This document shows, piece after piece, positions 36,272 through 43,732 of a stretch of 64,000 nucleotides of DNA; position 1 is the stretch's first letter; every line of letters starts with the position of its first letter. The notes under the pieces were generated by a model that worked only from the letters and a program-made list of their open reading frames with translations, made no database searches and was not told where the DNA came from. The DNA is from DASZUK01 sp963745595 (GTDB taxonomy: Bacteria; Actinomycetota; Acidimicrobiia; Acidimicrobiales; RAAP-2): contig CAVUYB010000009.1 of assembly GCA_963745595.1 (NCBI GenBank), forward strand, positions 69,020 through 133,019, read 5' to 3'. The position numbers and the translations under genes were made by a program.

Positions 36272-36374
36272 CTAACCTCCCTGGCCAGGGGCGCGACTGA
36301 CGATCCCGACTGCGATCGCTGACTGGCGATCGCAGACTGGCGACTGCTGGCCGTGACGCTCCCTGTTCCGGGCG

Positions 36375-37076
36375 TCAGTCGAAGATGGGGTCGCGATCCC
36401 GGCTCCGCTTCAGCTCGTAGAAGCCGTCGGTCCCGGCGACCAGTCGGACACCGTCCCACAGCCGGCCGGCCGCTTCGCCCTTGGGTGCCGGGGTCACGAC
36501 GGGGCCGAAGAACGCGACACCCTCGACGTGGATGACCGGGGTGCCGACCTCGTAGCCGACGGGGTCCATGCCGCGGTGGTGCGACGCCCGGAGGGCGTCG
36601 TCGTAGTCGGTCGTGTCTGCGGCCTCGGCCAGCTCGACCGGCAGCCCGACCTCCTCCAGGGCTTCGACGATGATCGCCGGGTCGTCGCGACGCTGTTCCA
36701 GGTGGATCCGGTTTCCGAGGGCCGTGTAGAGCGGGAGGAGGACCTCGCCGCCGAACTTCTGCTCGGCGGCGATGCAGACCCGGACCGGGCGGTACGCCGT
36801 CGTCTGCAACAGCTCGCGGTACTGCTCCGGCAGGTCGTCACGTCCCTCGTTCAGTACGGCCAGCGACATGACGTGCCAGCTCGTGTCGACCGGCCGGACC
36901 TTTTCGACCTCGAGCATCCAGCGCGACGTCAACCAGGCCCACGGACACATCGGGTCGAACCAGAAGTCGACGGTGGCCCGTTCCGTGTCGTGCCGATCGG
37001 CGTCGGTCACGGTGGCAAAGGCGTGGGTATCGGTGGAAGTCACAGGCACAGCTCCTCGGTGGTCGCTCGACTCCAT
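36375..37076 (-). CDS. DsbA-fold protein, Rv2466c/Mrx2-like, with CPWA instead of CPWC
   Basis: A 233-residue thioredoxin-fold protein. FWFDPMCPWAWLTSRWMLE, WHVMSLAVLNEGRDDLPEQY and GVAFFGPVVTPAPKGEAAG are the conserved blocks of the mycothiol-dependent reductase Rv2466c, whose active site is C-P-W-C. Here the second Cys is Ala47 (codon GCC), leaving Cys44 alone. A monothiol enzyme could still form a mixed disulfide with mycothiol. The N-terminus is about 30 residues longer than in the relative I know; an internal start cannot be excluded. Next to, but divergent from, the Mau-like redox module. Confidence 0.85.
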   Translation of the reverse strand: MESSDHRGAVPVTSTDTHAFATVTDADRHDTERATVDFWFDPMCPWAWLTSRWMLEVEKVRPVDTSWHVMSLAVLNEGRDDLPEQYRELLQTTAYRPVRVCIAAEQKFGGEVLLPLYTALGNRIHLEQRRDDPAIIVEALEEVGLPVELAEAADTTDYDDALRASHHRGMDPVGYEVGTPVIHVEGVAFFGPVVTPAPKGEAAGRLWDGVRLVAGTDGFYELKRSRDRDPIFD

Positions 37077-37217
37077 TCAACCGGCCGCGCCGTCCGGCGT
37101 GACCGCCGTCGTGCGCTGCCGGCATGCGCCTACTGCAGCGATCCGTGCTCCACAATGGCCGGAGGCTCCGCCGAGCCGATTGGCCGTAGTCGTGCTGTAC
37201 CAAGGAGGGCCCCCGGG

Positions 37218-38096
37218 ATGGTGGCACTGATCGTCGTCCTGACCGTCGTCGTCGTGCTGCTGGCCGTTCTCGTCGCCGGCCTCCTGCGCAGCCACGCCGA
37301 CATCCTCCGCGCCCTGCACTCGCTCGGCGCGGGCGTCGGCGACCCGGCGCTGGCCGGCGAGACGGCACCAGGATCGACCCCGTCGGTCCCGGTGCCGGCC
37401 CCGGTGACGATGGGACCGCCGCTCCCCCGCGAACGCAGCTCGACCAGCGCGCCGACCGTCGCGGGGATGACGCCGGCCGGTGACGCTCTGGCCCTGTCGG
37501 TGGCGACGGCCGGCCGCCTGACGCTCCTCGCCTTCCTTTCCAGCGGGTGCAGCACGTGCCAGGGGTTCTGGTCGGCGTTGGCGACCGACGCCCGGTCGCT
37601 GCTCCCGCCGGGCGTCGACGTCGTCGTGGTGACGAAGGGTCCGGAGCTCGAGGTTCCCGCCGACGTCGCCGGGCGGGCCGGCCGCACGACGGTGGTGATG
37701 AGCAGCGACGCGTGGACCGACTACGAAGTGCCCGCGTCGCCGTTCTTCGTCCTGGTCGATGGCGTCGACGGCCGGCGGATCGGCGAGGGCATCGCCAACA
37801 CCTTCCCGCAGGTGGCGGAGCTGGTCCGACGAGCGCAGCTCGAGCGGGGGGATGCCGGCCACCGTTCGGGTCACGTCGCCGGCTCTCCCCCAGCGCCCAC
37901 CACCGGCGGCGACGGCCCGAGCCGGGAGCGGGCGAACGACCACGCGCTCCGGGCCGCTGGCGTGCTGCCCGGCGATCGGAGCCTGTACCCCACGTCCCTC
38001 GACGACCTCTACGGACTGCCCCACCGAGACCGGGTGCCTGACCAGGCGCCCGACGGGGCGGCCATCGGGGCGGCGGACCGGAAGCGGGCCGGCTAG
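37218..38096 (+). CDS. MauD/TlpA-like membrane-anchored thioredoxin-fold protein
   Basis: A 292-residue protein. An N-terminal membrane helix (residues 2-23) is followed by a Pro/Thr-rich linker and a thioredoxin-like domain with LAFLSSGCSTCQGFW (Cys111, Cys114), VVVVTKGPELEVP and the cis-Pro loop EVPASPFFVLVDG. This layout is that of MauD, which helps form the many disulfides of the methylamine-dehydrogenase light chain. AAGGAGG lies upstream of ATG 37218. It is the first gene of a tight five-gene unit. Confidence 0.8.
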   Translation: MVALIVVLTVVVVLLAVLVAGLLRSHADILRALHSLGAGVGDPALAGETAPGSTPSVPVPAPVTMGPPLPRERSSTSAPTVAGMTPAGDALALSVATAGRLTLLAFLSSGCSTCQGFWSALATDARSLLPPGVDVVVVTKGPELEVPADVAGRAGRTTVVMSSDAWTDYEVPASPFFVLVDGVDGRRIGEGIANTFPQVAELVRRAQLERGDAGHRSGHVAGSPPAPTTGGDGPSRERANDHALRAAGVLPGDRSLYPTSLDDLYGLPHRDRVPDQAPDGAAIGAADRKRAG

Positions 38097-38600
38097 GTGG
38101 CTGTCCTCCGGGCGCACGGGATCGAAGCCGCGCTGCCGACCGGGTTCGGCGGCCGGATCTTCGTCCGCCCGGCCGTCGGCCAGGAGGTACCACGCCCGGT
38201 CGCGCACTTCGCGACGGTGCCCGTACCGACCGACGCCGGGGATTTCGGCAGTGGCATCGTGACGACGTTGGGCCCCACCGACGTCTTCGCGGTCCTCTTC
38301 GAGTACGGGCCGGAGTCGGTCGGCACCAAGCTGTTCGCCCGCCAGGGCCTGCCGGGACCGTTCCAGGAGGGCCACTTCCGCACGACCGTGCTGCGCCGCG
38401 GCCTGCCCCAGCAGTCGGGGACGCAGTGGTTCTTCACCGAGTCGGGCCGACCGTTCACGTTCTACGCGGTGCTCGGATCGCACACCCGACGGGCGGCGCT
38501 CGTGCCGCGGATCAACGAGCTGCTGACCGCCCTGGCCGTCCATCCGACGTCGACCGGCTGGGCATCGACGGTGGGGGCCGCAGGGGTGCCGTGGAACTGA
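38097..38600 (+). CDS. Protein of unknown function in the Mau-like module
   Basis: A 167-residue protein beginning at a GTG directly after the preceding TAG and ending inside the next gene. No family is recognised and there is no clear signal peptide. Segments such as DVFAVLFEYGPESVGTKLFA, QWFFTESGRPFTFYAVLGSH and RINELLTALAVHP look like a compact soluble beta-alpha fold. Its fixed place between MauD-like and MauE-like genes suggests a role in the same pathway. Confidence 0.6.
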   Translation: MAVLRAHGIEAALPTGFGGRIFVRPAVGQEVPRPVAHFATVPVPTDAGDFGSGIVTTLGPTDVFAVLFEYGPESVGTKLFARQGLPGPFQEGHFRTTVLRRGLPQQSGTQWFFTESGRPFTFYAVLGSHTRRAALVPRINELLTALAVHPTSTGWASTVGAAGVPWN

Positions 38601-39181
38601 TCGGTCCGTACCTGGCGGCCTGTGCGCTCCTCGTCGTCGCCGGGTTGGCCAAGGCCGGCCGTCCCGACGACACCGCCCGGGCGGCAGTCCACGTGCTCGG
38701 CGGCACGATCGGCCGGTGGCGGTGGGCCGTCCGCGCCGGTGCGGCAGCCGAAGTGGCCGTCGGCGCGGCGGCGCTGGTCGTCGTCGAACCGGTGCTGGCC
38801 GGTGCGGTCGCCGCCTCCTACGTCGCGTTCGCTGCGTTCGTCGTCGTCGCCCGGCACCGCGGCGGACCGCTGGCCAGCTGCGGCTGCTTCGGCCGTCCCG
38901 ACACGCCGCCGACGGTCCTCCACGCGTTCGTCGACGCCGGCCTGGCCTCGGCGGCGGTCTGGGTGGCCGTGGCGGGCCCGGACGGCTGGACGGTGCCGCT
39001 GGTCGGCCACGGGCCGTGGCTGGGGATCCCCCTCGTCCTGGCCAGCGCGGCCTGCGCGTTCGTGGCCGTCCTGACGCTGTCCACCTACGGCCGGCTCGTC
39101 ACGGCCCGGCGGCTCTTCGATCCGGCCGCCAGCCACCCGGCCGACGGGCGGCAGTTCGACGCGGCGGAACGACCGGCGTGA
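38591..39181 (+). CDS. MauE/DoxX-like membrane protein
   Basis: A 196-residue protein of four or five helices (LAACALLVVAGLAKAG, AEVAVGAAALVVVEPVL, AASYVAFAAFVVVA, IPLVLASAACAFVAVLTL). The cytoplasm/membrane-boundary Cys pair PLASCGCFG (Cys97, Cys99) is the MauE signature. MauE works with MauD in methylamine-dehydrogenase small-subunit maturation. GTG 38591 overlaps the previous gene; the stop overlaps the next start (GTGA). Confidence 0.82.
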   Translation: MELIGPYLAACALLVVAGLAKAGRPDDTARAAVHVLGGTIGRWRWAVRAGAAAEVAVGAAALVVVEPVLAGAVAASYVAFAAFVVVARHRGGPLASCGCFGRPDTPPTVLHAFVDAGLASAAVWVAVAGPDGWTVPLVGHGPWLGIPLVLASAACAFVAVLTLSTYGRLVTARRLFDPAASHPADGRQFDAAERPA

Positions 39182-40609
39182 CGCTGGTCGACCGGGCGTC
39201 GTCGTTCCTCGACTCGAAGCTGTCGCGGCGCAGCTTCGTCAACCGCTCGGCGTTCGTCGGCAGCGCCATCGCCGTCGGCTCCGGCGTCGACCTGGTCCTG
39301 CGCCCGGGCACCGCGTACGGGTACATCTGCGAGTGCGGCGACGCCAACTGCGGCTGCGGGTCGACGTGCTGCTCGGGGTTCAGCGAGTTCTGCTGCTCGA
39401 TCAACGGTGGGTACAACTACTGCCCGACCGGCACGATCATGGGCGGCTGGTGGAAGGCCGACAACTCGAGCTACTGCGGCGGGCCGCGCTACTACATGGA
39501 CTGCAACGCGACGTGCAGTTGCACGACGGGGTGCGGCGACGGCTGGGGGTTCTGCGATACCGGCTGCGACGGCACCGCGTGCGGCTGCGGTCCGACAGGC
39601 TGCAACTCGTGGATGACCGGCTGCCTGCAGTTCCGCTACGGGCAGTGCAACCAGGACGTCGCCTGCATCGGCCGGATCATCTGCCGGGTCGTGGCGTGCG
39701 TGCCGCCGTGGCAGGTCGACCCGAGCTGCACGACGACGAACGCGGAGGACGACGGCACGGCCGAGCAGACCGTCGCCTGCTGGACCCCGGCGGTCCCGGC
39801 CCCGCCGCCGCCGCCCTGCCTCTCGCCGGCCACGGAGTGCCGGACGGTGGCGATGACGAGCTCGGCGGACGGCGCGGGGTACTCGATCCTCACCGCGTTC
39901 GGCCGGCTGTTCGCGTACGGCGACGCACCGTTCGACGGTGACGCGTCCGGATTGGTCCTCGACCAGCCGATCGTCGGGATGGCCGCCACGCCATCCGGTC
40001 AGGGCTACTGGTTCGTCGCCGCGGACGGCGGGATCTTCGCGTACGGCGACGCCCCATTCAAGGGGTCGGCAGCCGACGGCTCGATGGGCGGGCAGCCACT
40101 GAACCAGCCGATCGTGGGCATGGCCGCCACGCCGAGTGGTCAGGGCTACTGGTTCGTCGCCGCGGACGGTGGGGTCTTCGCGTACGGCGACGCCGCGTTC
40201 TACGGCTCGATGGGCGGCCAGGCCGCTGAACCAGCCGATCGTCGGGATGGCCGCGACGCCATCCGGTCAGGGCTACTGGTTCGTCGCCGCGGACGGCGGG
40301 ATCTTTGCGTACGGCGACGCCGCGTTCTACGGCTCGATGGGCGGGCAGCCACTGAACCAGCCGATCGTCGGGATGGCCGCCACGCCGTCAGGCCAGGGCT
40401 ACTGGTTCGTCGCCGCGGACGGCGGGATCTTTGCGTACGGCGACGCCGCGTTCTACGGCTCGATGGGCGGGCAGCCACTGAACCAGCCGATCGTCGGGAT
40501 GGCCGCCAGCCCGAAGACCGTCGACCCGGGCACCGTCGGCTACTGGATGGTCGCCCAGGACGGCGGCGTCTTCGCGTTCGATCTCCCGTTCTACGGTTCC
40601 CCGGTCTGA
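39178..40609 (+). CDS. Tat-exported Cys-rich protein: MauA-like domain fused to propeller-like repeats (one +1 frame break)
   Basis: About 476 residues. A twin-arginine signal (SRRSFVNRSAFVGSAIAVG) leads to a domain with about 27 Cys between residues 51 and 221, including CSINGGYNYCPTGTIMGGWW and CGGPRYYMDCNATCSC, which resemble the methylamine-dehydrogenase light chain. Trp91/92, Trp123 and Trp145 are candidates for a quinone cofactor cross-link. A proline linker follows, then about six repeats of 42 residues (Q-P-I-V-G-M-A-A-T-P-S-G-Q-G-Y-W-F-V-A-A). One extra G near 40220 breaks the repeat frame. Light-chain identity is a similarity judgement by eye. Confidence 0.7.
39963..40600 (+). repeat. 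126-bp direct repeats within the Cys-rich protein gene
   Basis: Units begin at CAGCCGATCGT at about 39963, 40105, 40232, 40358 and 40484. The last three spacings are 127 (with one inserted base), 126 and 126 bp and the copies are almost identical in DNA, while the first unit has an 18-bp insertion. Encoded unit: 42 residues with W-F-V-A-A-D-G-G and F-A-Y-G-D-A. Confidence 0.95.
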
Positions 40610-40620
40610 AAGGAGCTCCT

Positions 40621-41520
40621 GTGCTCGTCGCCTGCGCCCTCGTCCTCTCGGTCGCCGCCGCGGTGCGGTCGACGTGGTCGCCGTGCGGTGTCTCGATGCT
40701 GTCGACGCTGACGCCGCTCGGCGAGCGCGGCCGCGGCACCCGGTTCGTTACGACCGCGGCCTGGTTCGTCGCCGGTGCGGTGGTCGGCGGCGCGCTGCTG
40801 GGCGCCGCCGGCATGGTCGTTGCCCTCGTCGTGTCGGCGGCGCACGTCGGTGCGACGACGGCTGCCGTCGCTGCGGCCGGTGCGGCCGCCCTCGCCGCGA
40901 CGGCCGATCTCCTGGTGGCCGGCCGGCGGGCCATCGGCCACCACCGGCAGGTCAACGAACGGTGGCTCGACCAGTTCCGGCCCTGGGTCTACGGCGCCGG
41001 CTTCGGCGTCCAGATCGGCTCCGGCGTCGCCACGTACGTGACGACCGCCGGCGTGTACCTGGTCGTCGCGCTCGGTGGGCTCTCCGGCCGGCCGCTCTTC
41101 GCCCTCGGCCTCGGCTTCCTGTTCGGCGCGGTCCGGGGGACGGCCGTCCTGCTCGGCCGCCGCCTCGACACGCCCGACGCCCTCCGGCGGTTCCACGCCC
41201 GGTTCAGCGCGCTCGGGCCGCCGGGCCGCCGGACGATGGTCGCCGTCGAGCTGGCTGCCGCGGTCCTGCTGATTGCCGCGGCCGTCCCGGGCCGTCCGGC
41301 CATCGTCGCCACGCTGGCTGCCCTTGCCTTGCTGGTCCTGCTCGCCACGCTCATCGGGCTGGCGGTGCCGGCAACCGGCTGGGAGGCCCGGGCCGCCCGC
41401 TTCTGGCGCCGGCGCCCTACAGGTAGTGCGGCGGGGTCTCGTGCTGGTCGCGTCGGGCCCGCCGCAGTTCCTCTCGCAGGCGGCTCACCTCGACCTTCAG
41501 CCGCCCGACCTCGGCCCTGA
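40621..41520 (+). CDS. Polytopic membrane protein, CcdA/DsbD-like
   Basis: A protein of up to 299 residues with six to seven helices. Its first helix ends in RSTWSPCGVSMLSTLTPLGE (Cys22), recalling the S-P-C motif of CcdA/DsbD electron carriers; other segments are AAWFVAGAVVGGALLGAAG, GVYLVVALGGLSG and TLAALALLVLLATLIGLA. A second redox Cys is not seen. AAAGGAG precedes GTG 40621. The last 35 residues are low-complexity and antisense to a small coiled-coil gene, so the true end may be nearer 41420. Confidence 0.65.
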   Translation: MLVACALVLSVAAAVRSTWSPCGVSMLSTLTPLGERGRGTRFVTTAAWFVAGAVVGGALLGAAGMVVALVVSAAHVGATTAAVAAAGAAALAATADLLVAGRRAIGHHRQVNERWLDQFRPWVYGAGFGVQIGSGVATYVTTAGVYLVVALGGLSGRPLFALGLGFLFGAVRGTAVLLGRRLDTPDALRRFHARFSALGPPGRRTMVAVELAAAVLLIAAAVPGRPAIVATLAALALLVLLATLIGLAVPATGWEARAARFWRRRPTGSAAGSRAGRVGPAAVPLAGGSPRPSAARPRP

Positions 41521-41584
41521 GAGCAGCGACGGTCTCGTCACCGCCGGGCGGCTCCAGCTGCTCCGAGGTCTCGGGCGTCTCCAT
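41417..41584 (-). CDS. Small coiled-coil protein, 55 aa
   Basis: METPETSEQLEPPGGDETVA is followed by AALRAEVGRLKVEVSRLREE, a clean heptad-repeat coiled coil, and ends DQHETPPHYL. Codon positions and amino-acid periodicity support real coding. It overlaps the 3' end of the CcdA-like gene on the opposite strand. Family not recognised; small helical partners of larger proteins are common. Confidence 0.6.
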   Translation of the reverse strand: METPETSEQLEPPGGDETVAALRAEVGRLKVEVSRLREELRRARRDQHETPPHYL

Positions 41585-41784
41585 GGCGCCATCTTGGCGT
41601 CCTCCGCAGACTGGACGGGCACTCGCTCCAGTTCACCGTTTGCAGAAATTGCCAACGTCCCTGGTCCTGGCGGTGTGGCCGGGTCGGCCCGCACCCGCGT
41701 CCGGGCAGGTCAACGGCAATTCGTCAAACGCGTGAAACCGAACATCGAACACGATCCGGCGGAAGGACGGGTACCGTCTGACGG

Positions 41785-42195
41785 GTGCCCCGACCGGCGA
41801 TCCAGGTACCCCCGAACTGCGAGCTCACGCTCGGGATGACCTGCACCGACAAGTCGGAGCCGGGACGGACGGTCTGGCGCATGCTGGCCGACGAGCGGTT
41901 CGCCAACCCGATCGGCATCGTGCAAGGCGGGTTCCTCGGGGCGATGGCCGACTCGGCGATGGGGTCGGCGACGGTGACGTACGCCCATGCGACCGGCCGG
42001 AAGGTGACCTCGGCGAACGTCGAGATGAAGACCAGCTTCCTCGCTCCGGTCCGGGTCGGGACGACGCTCGAGTGCCGGGCGTGGGTCGTCTCCGGCGGCT
42101 CCCGGGTGGCGTTCGCAGAATCGGAGATCACCGACGACGAGGGGACGATCGTCGCCCGAGCCAGCTCCACGTACCTGTTCACGCCGCGGACCTGA
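41785..42195 (+). CDS. Hotdog-fold thioesterase, PaaI-like
   Basis: A 136-residue acyl-CoA thioesterase-type protein. NPIGIVQGGFLGAMADSAMG is the active-site helix region, followed by SANVEMKTSFLAPVRVGTTL and VAFAESEITDDEGTIVARAS. GTG start at 41785. Hydrolysis of aromatic or medium-chain acyl-CoA is typical. The 200 bp upstream, after the small coiled-coil gene, contain nothing I can identify. Confidence 0.85.
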   Translation: MPRPAIQVPPNCELTLGMTCTDKSEPGRTVWRMLADERFANPIGIVQGGFLGAMADSAMGSATVTYAHATGRKVTSANVEMKTSFLAPVRVGTTLECRAWVVSGGSRVAFAESEITDDEGTIVARASSTYLFTPRT

Positions 42196-42213
42196 CCTGA
42201 CCGTGCCCTGCTG

Positions 42214-43224
42214 ATGCCGACCCTCGACGCCATCGCGCTGGAGCCGTTCCTCGACGAGCACCGGCGGGAGCTGACCGGCTACTGCTACCGGATGCTCGGC
42301 TCGCCGTTCGACGCGGAGGACGCGGTGCAAGAGACGATGGTCCGGGCGTGGCGGGCCGCCGATCGGTTCGAAGGCCGGTCGACCGTCCGCACCTGGATGT
42401 ACCGGATCGCCACGAACGTCTGCACCGACATGCTGCGCGGCCGGCAACGCCGGAGCCGCCCGATGGCAATGGGCCCGGCCCGGCCACCGGAGGAGCGGTA
42501 CCTCGACGCCATGCTGACCGAGGAATCGTGGGTCCTCCCGGTGCCGGACCGAGCGGTGCTCGACGACGGCGCGGACCCGGCCGAGACGGCCGTGCTGCGG
42601 GACTCGGTCCGCCTGGCCTTCGTCACCGCCCTCCAGCGGCTGCCGGCCCGTCAGCGGGCCGTCGTCCTGCTCCGTGACGTGCTGCGGTGGTCGGCGGCGG
42701 AGACGGCCGAGGTGCTCGAGACCAGCGTCGCCGCGGTGAACAGCGCTCTCCAGCGGGCCCGGGCCACGCTCGGGGACCTCGCCCTCGACCCCGACGGGCA
42801 CGCCACCGCCGCCCCGGACCCGGCGCAGGCCCGGCTGGTCGAGCGGTTCATGGACGCGTTCGAGCGGTACGACGTGCCGTTGATCGTCAACCTCCTGCGG
42901 GAAGACGCCATCCAGTCGATGCCGCCGTTCGCCATGTGGCTGCAGGGGGCCGAGGACATCGGCTCCTGGATGCTCGGCCCCGGAGCCGGCTGTCGCGGGT
43001 CCCGCGTCCTCGCCACCGAGGCGAGCGGTTGCCCGGCCTTCGGCCAATACCGGATGGACCCGACCGGCGGCCACGCGCCGTGGGCCCTGCAAGTCCTCGA
43101 GATCACCGGCGACCGGGTCGCCGGCCTCCACACGTTCCTCGACGCGGCCGAGCTGTTCCCGCTCTTCGGGCTGCCGCCGCACCTACCGGCGCCCGCCACC
43201 GAACGAGCCGTCGTCCCGACATGA
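42214..43224 (+). CDS. ECF sigma factor with SnoaL-like C-terminal domain (ECF41 / SigG type)
   Basis: A 336-residue sigma-70 protein. Region 2 GYCYRMLGSPFDAEDAVQET and VRTWMYRIATNVCTDMLRGR; region 4 ALQRLPARQRAVVLLRDVLR and SAAETAEVLETSVAAVNSAL. The C-terminal extension (RLVERFMDAFERYDVPLIVN and following) is the SnoaL-like domain that controls activity in these sigma factors. Its stop overlaps the ridA start (ATGA). Confidence 0.9.
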   Translation: MPTLDAIALEPFLDEHRRELTGYCYRMLGSPFDAEDAVQETMVRAWRAADRFEGRSTVRTWMYRIATNVCTDMLRGRQRRSRPMAMGPARPPEERYLDAMLTEESWVLPVPDRAVLDDGADPAETAVLRDSVRLAFVTALQRLPARQRAVVLLRDVLRWSAAETAEVLETSVAAVNSALQRARATLGDLALDPDGHATAAPDPAQARLVERFMDAFERYDVPLIVNLLREDAIQSMPPFAMWLQGAEDIGSWMLGPGAGCRGSRVLATEASGCPAFGQYRMDPTGGHAPWALQVLEITGDRVAGLHTFLDAAELFPLFGLPPHLPAPATERAVVPT

Positions 43225-43709
43225 CCCCCGTGCATCCGACCACGTCGCCGACGCCGGAGGAACGGCTTCGGGCGCTCGGGCTGGAGCTGCCGGCGCCACC
43301 GGCGCCGCTGGCTCACTTCGAGATGTGCGTCCGGACGGGCGACCTGCTGTTCCTGTCCGGACACGCCCCGCTCGTCGACGGCACGTACCAGTACGTCGGC
43401 AAGGTGGGCCGGGAGTGGAACGAGGCCGACGGCTACGCGGCCGCCCGACTGACCGCGCTCAATCTGCTGGCGACGCTCAAAGCCGAGCTCGGCGAGCTCG
43501 GGCGGGTCCGCCGGATCGTCAAGCTCCTCGGCATGGTCAACTGCACGGAGGACTTCAGCCGCCTCCCCGACGTGATGAACGGCGCATCGGACCTCCTGGT
43601 CGCCGTGTTCGGCGACGCCGGCCGGCACGCCCGCTCCGCGGTCGGGATGCAACAGCTCCACTACGGCATGGCCGTCGAAGTCGAGGGCGTCGTCGAGGTC
43701 GACCGCTGA
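43221..43709 (+). CDS. RidA-family protein
   Basis: A 162-residue YjgF/YER057c-fold protein. FEMCVRTGDLLFLSGHAPLV, YAAARLTALNLLATLKAELG and ARSAVGMQQLHYGMAVEVEG are typical; the Arg in the last motif binds the carboxylate of imine substrates in deaminating members. Translationally coupled to the ECF sigma gene. Length agrees with the longer RidA branch. Confidence 0.87.
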   Translation: MTPVHPTTSPTPEERLRALGLELPAPPAPLAHFEMCVRTGDLLFLSGHAPLVDGTYQYVGKVGREWNEADGYAAARLTALNLLATLKAELGELGRVRRIVKLLGMVNCTEDFSRLPDVMNGASDLLVAVFGDAGRHARSAVGMQQLHYGMAVEVEGVVEVDR

Positions 43710-43732
43710 CGGTCGACCGGCGGCGGGCGACC

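Noticed and set aside
38716..41520. A 934-residue ORF joining the MauE-like, Cys-rich and CcdA-like genes
   Set aside because: A stop-free frame in G+C-rich DNA. Internal starts with overlaps or Shine-Dalgarno sites and the frame break in the repeats show separate genes.
36375..41520. A complete methylamine-dehydrogenase operon
   Set aside because: No mauB heavy chain, mauG or amicyanin gene is present, so only a Mau-like maturation set can be claimed.
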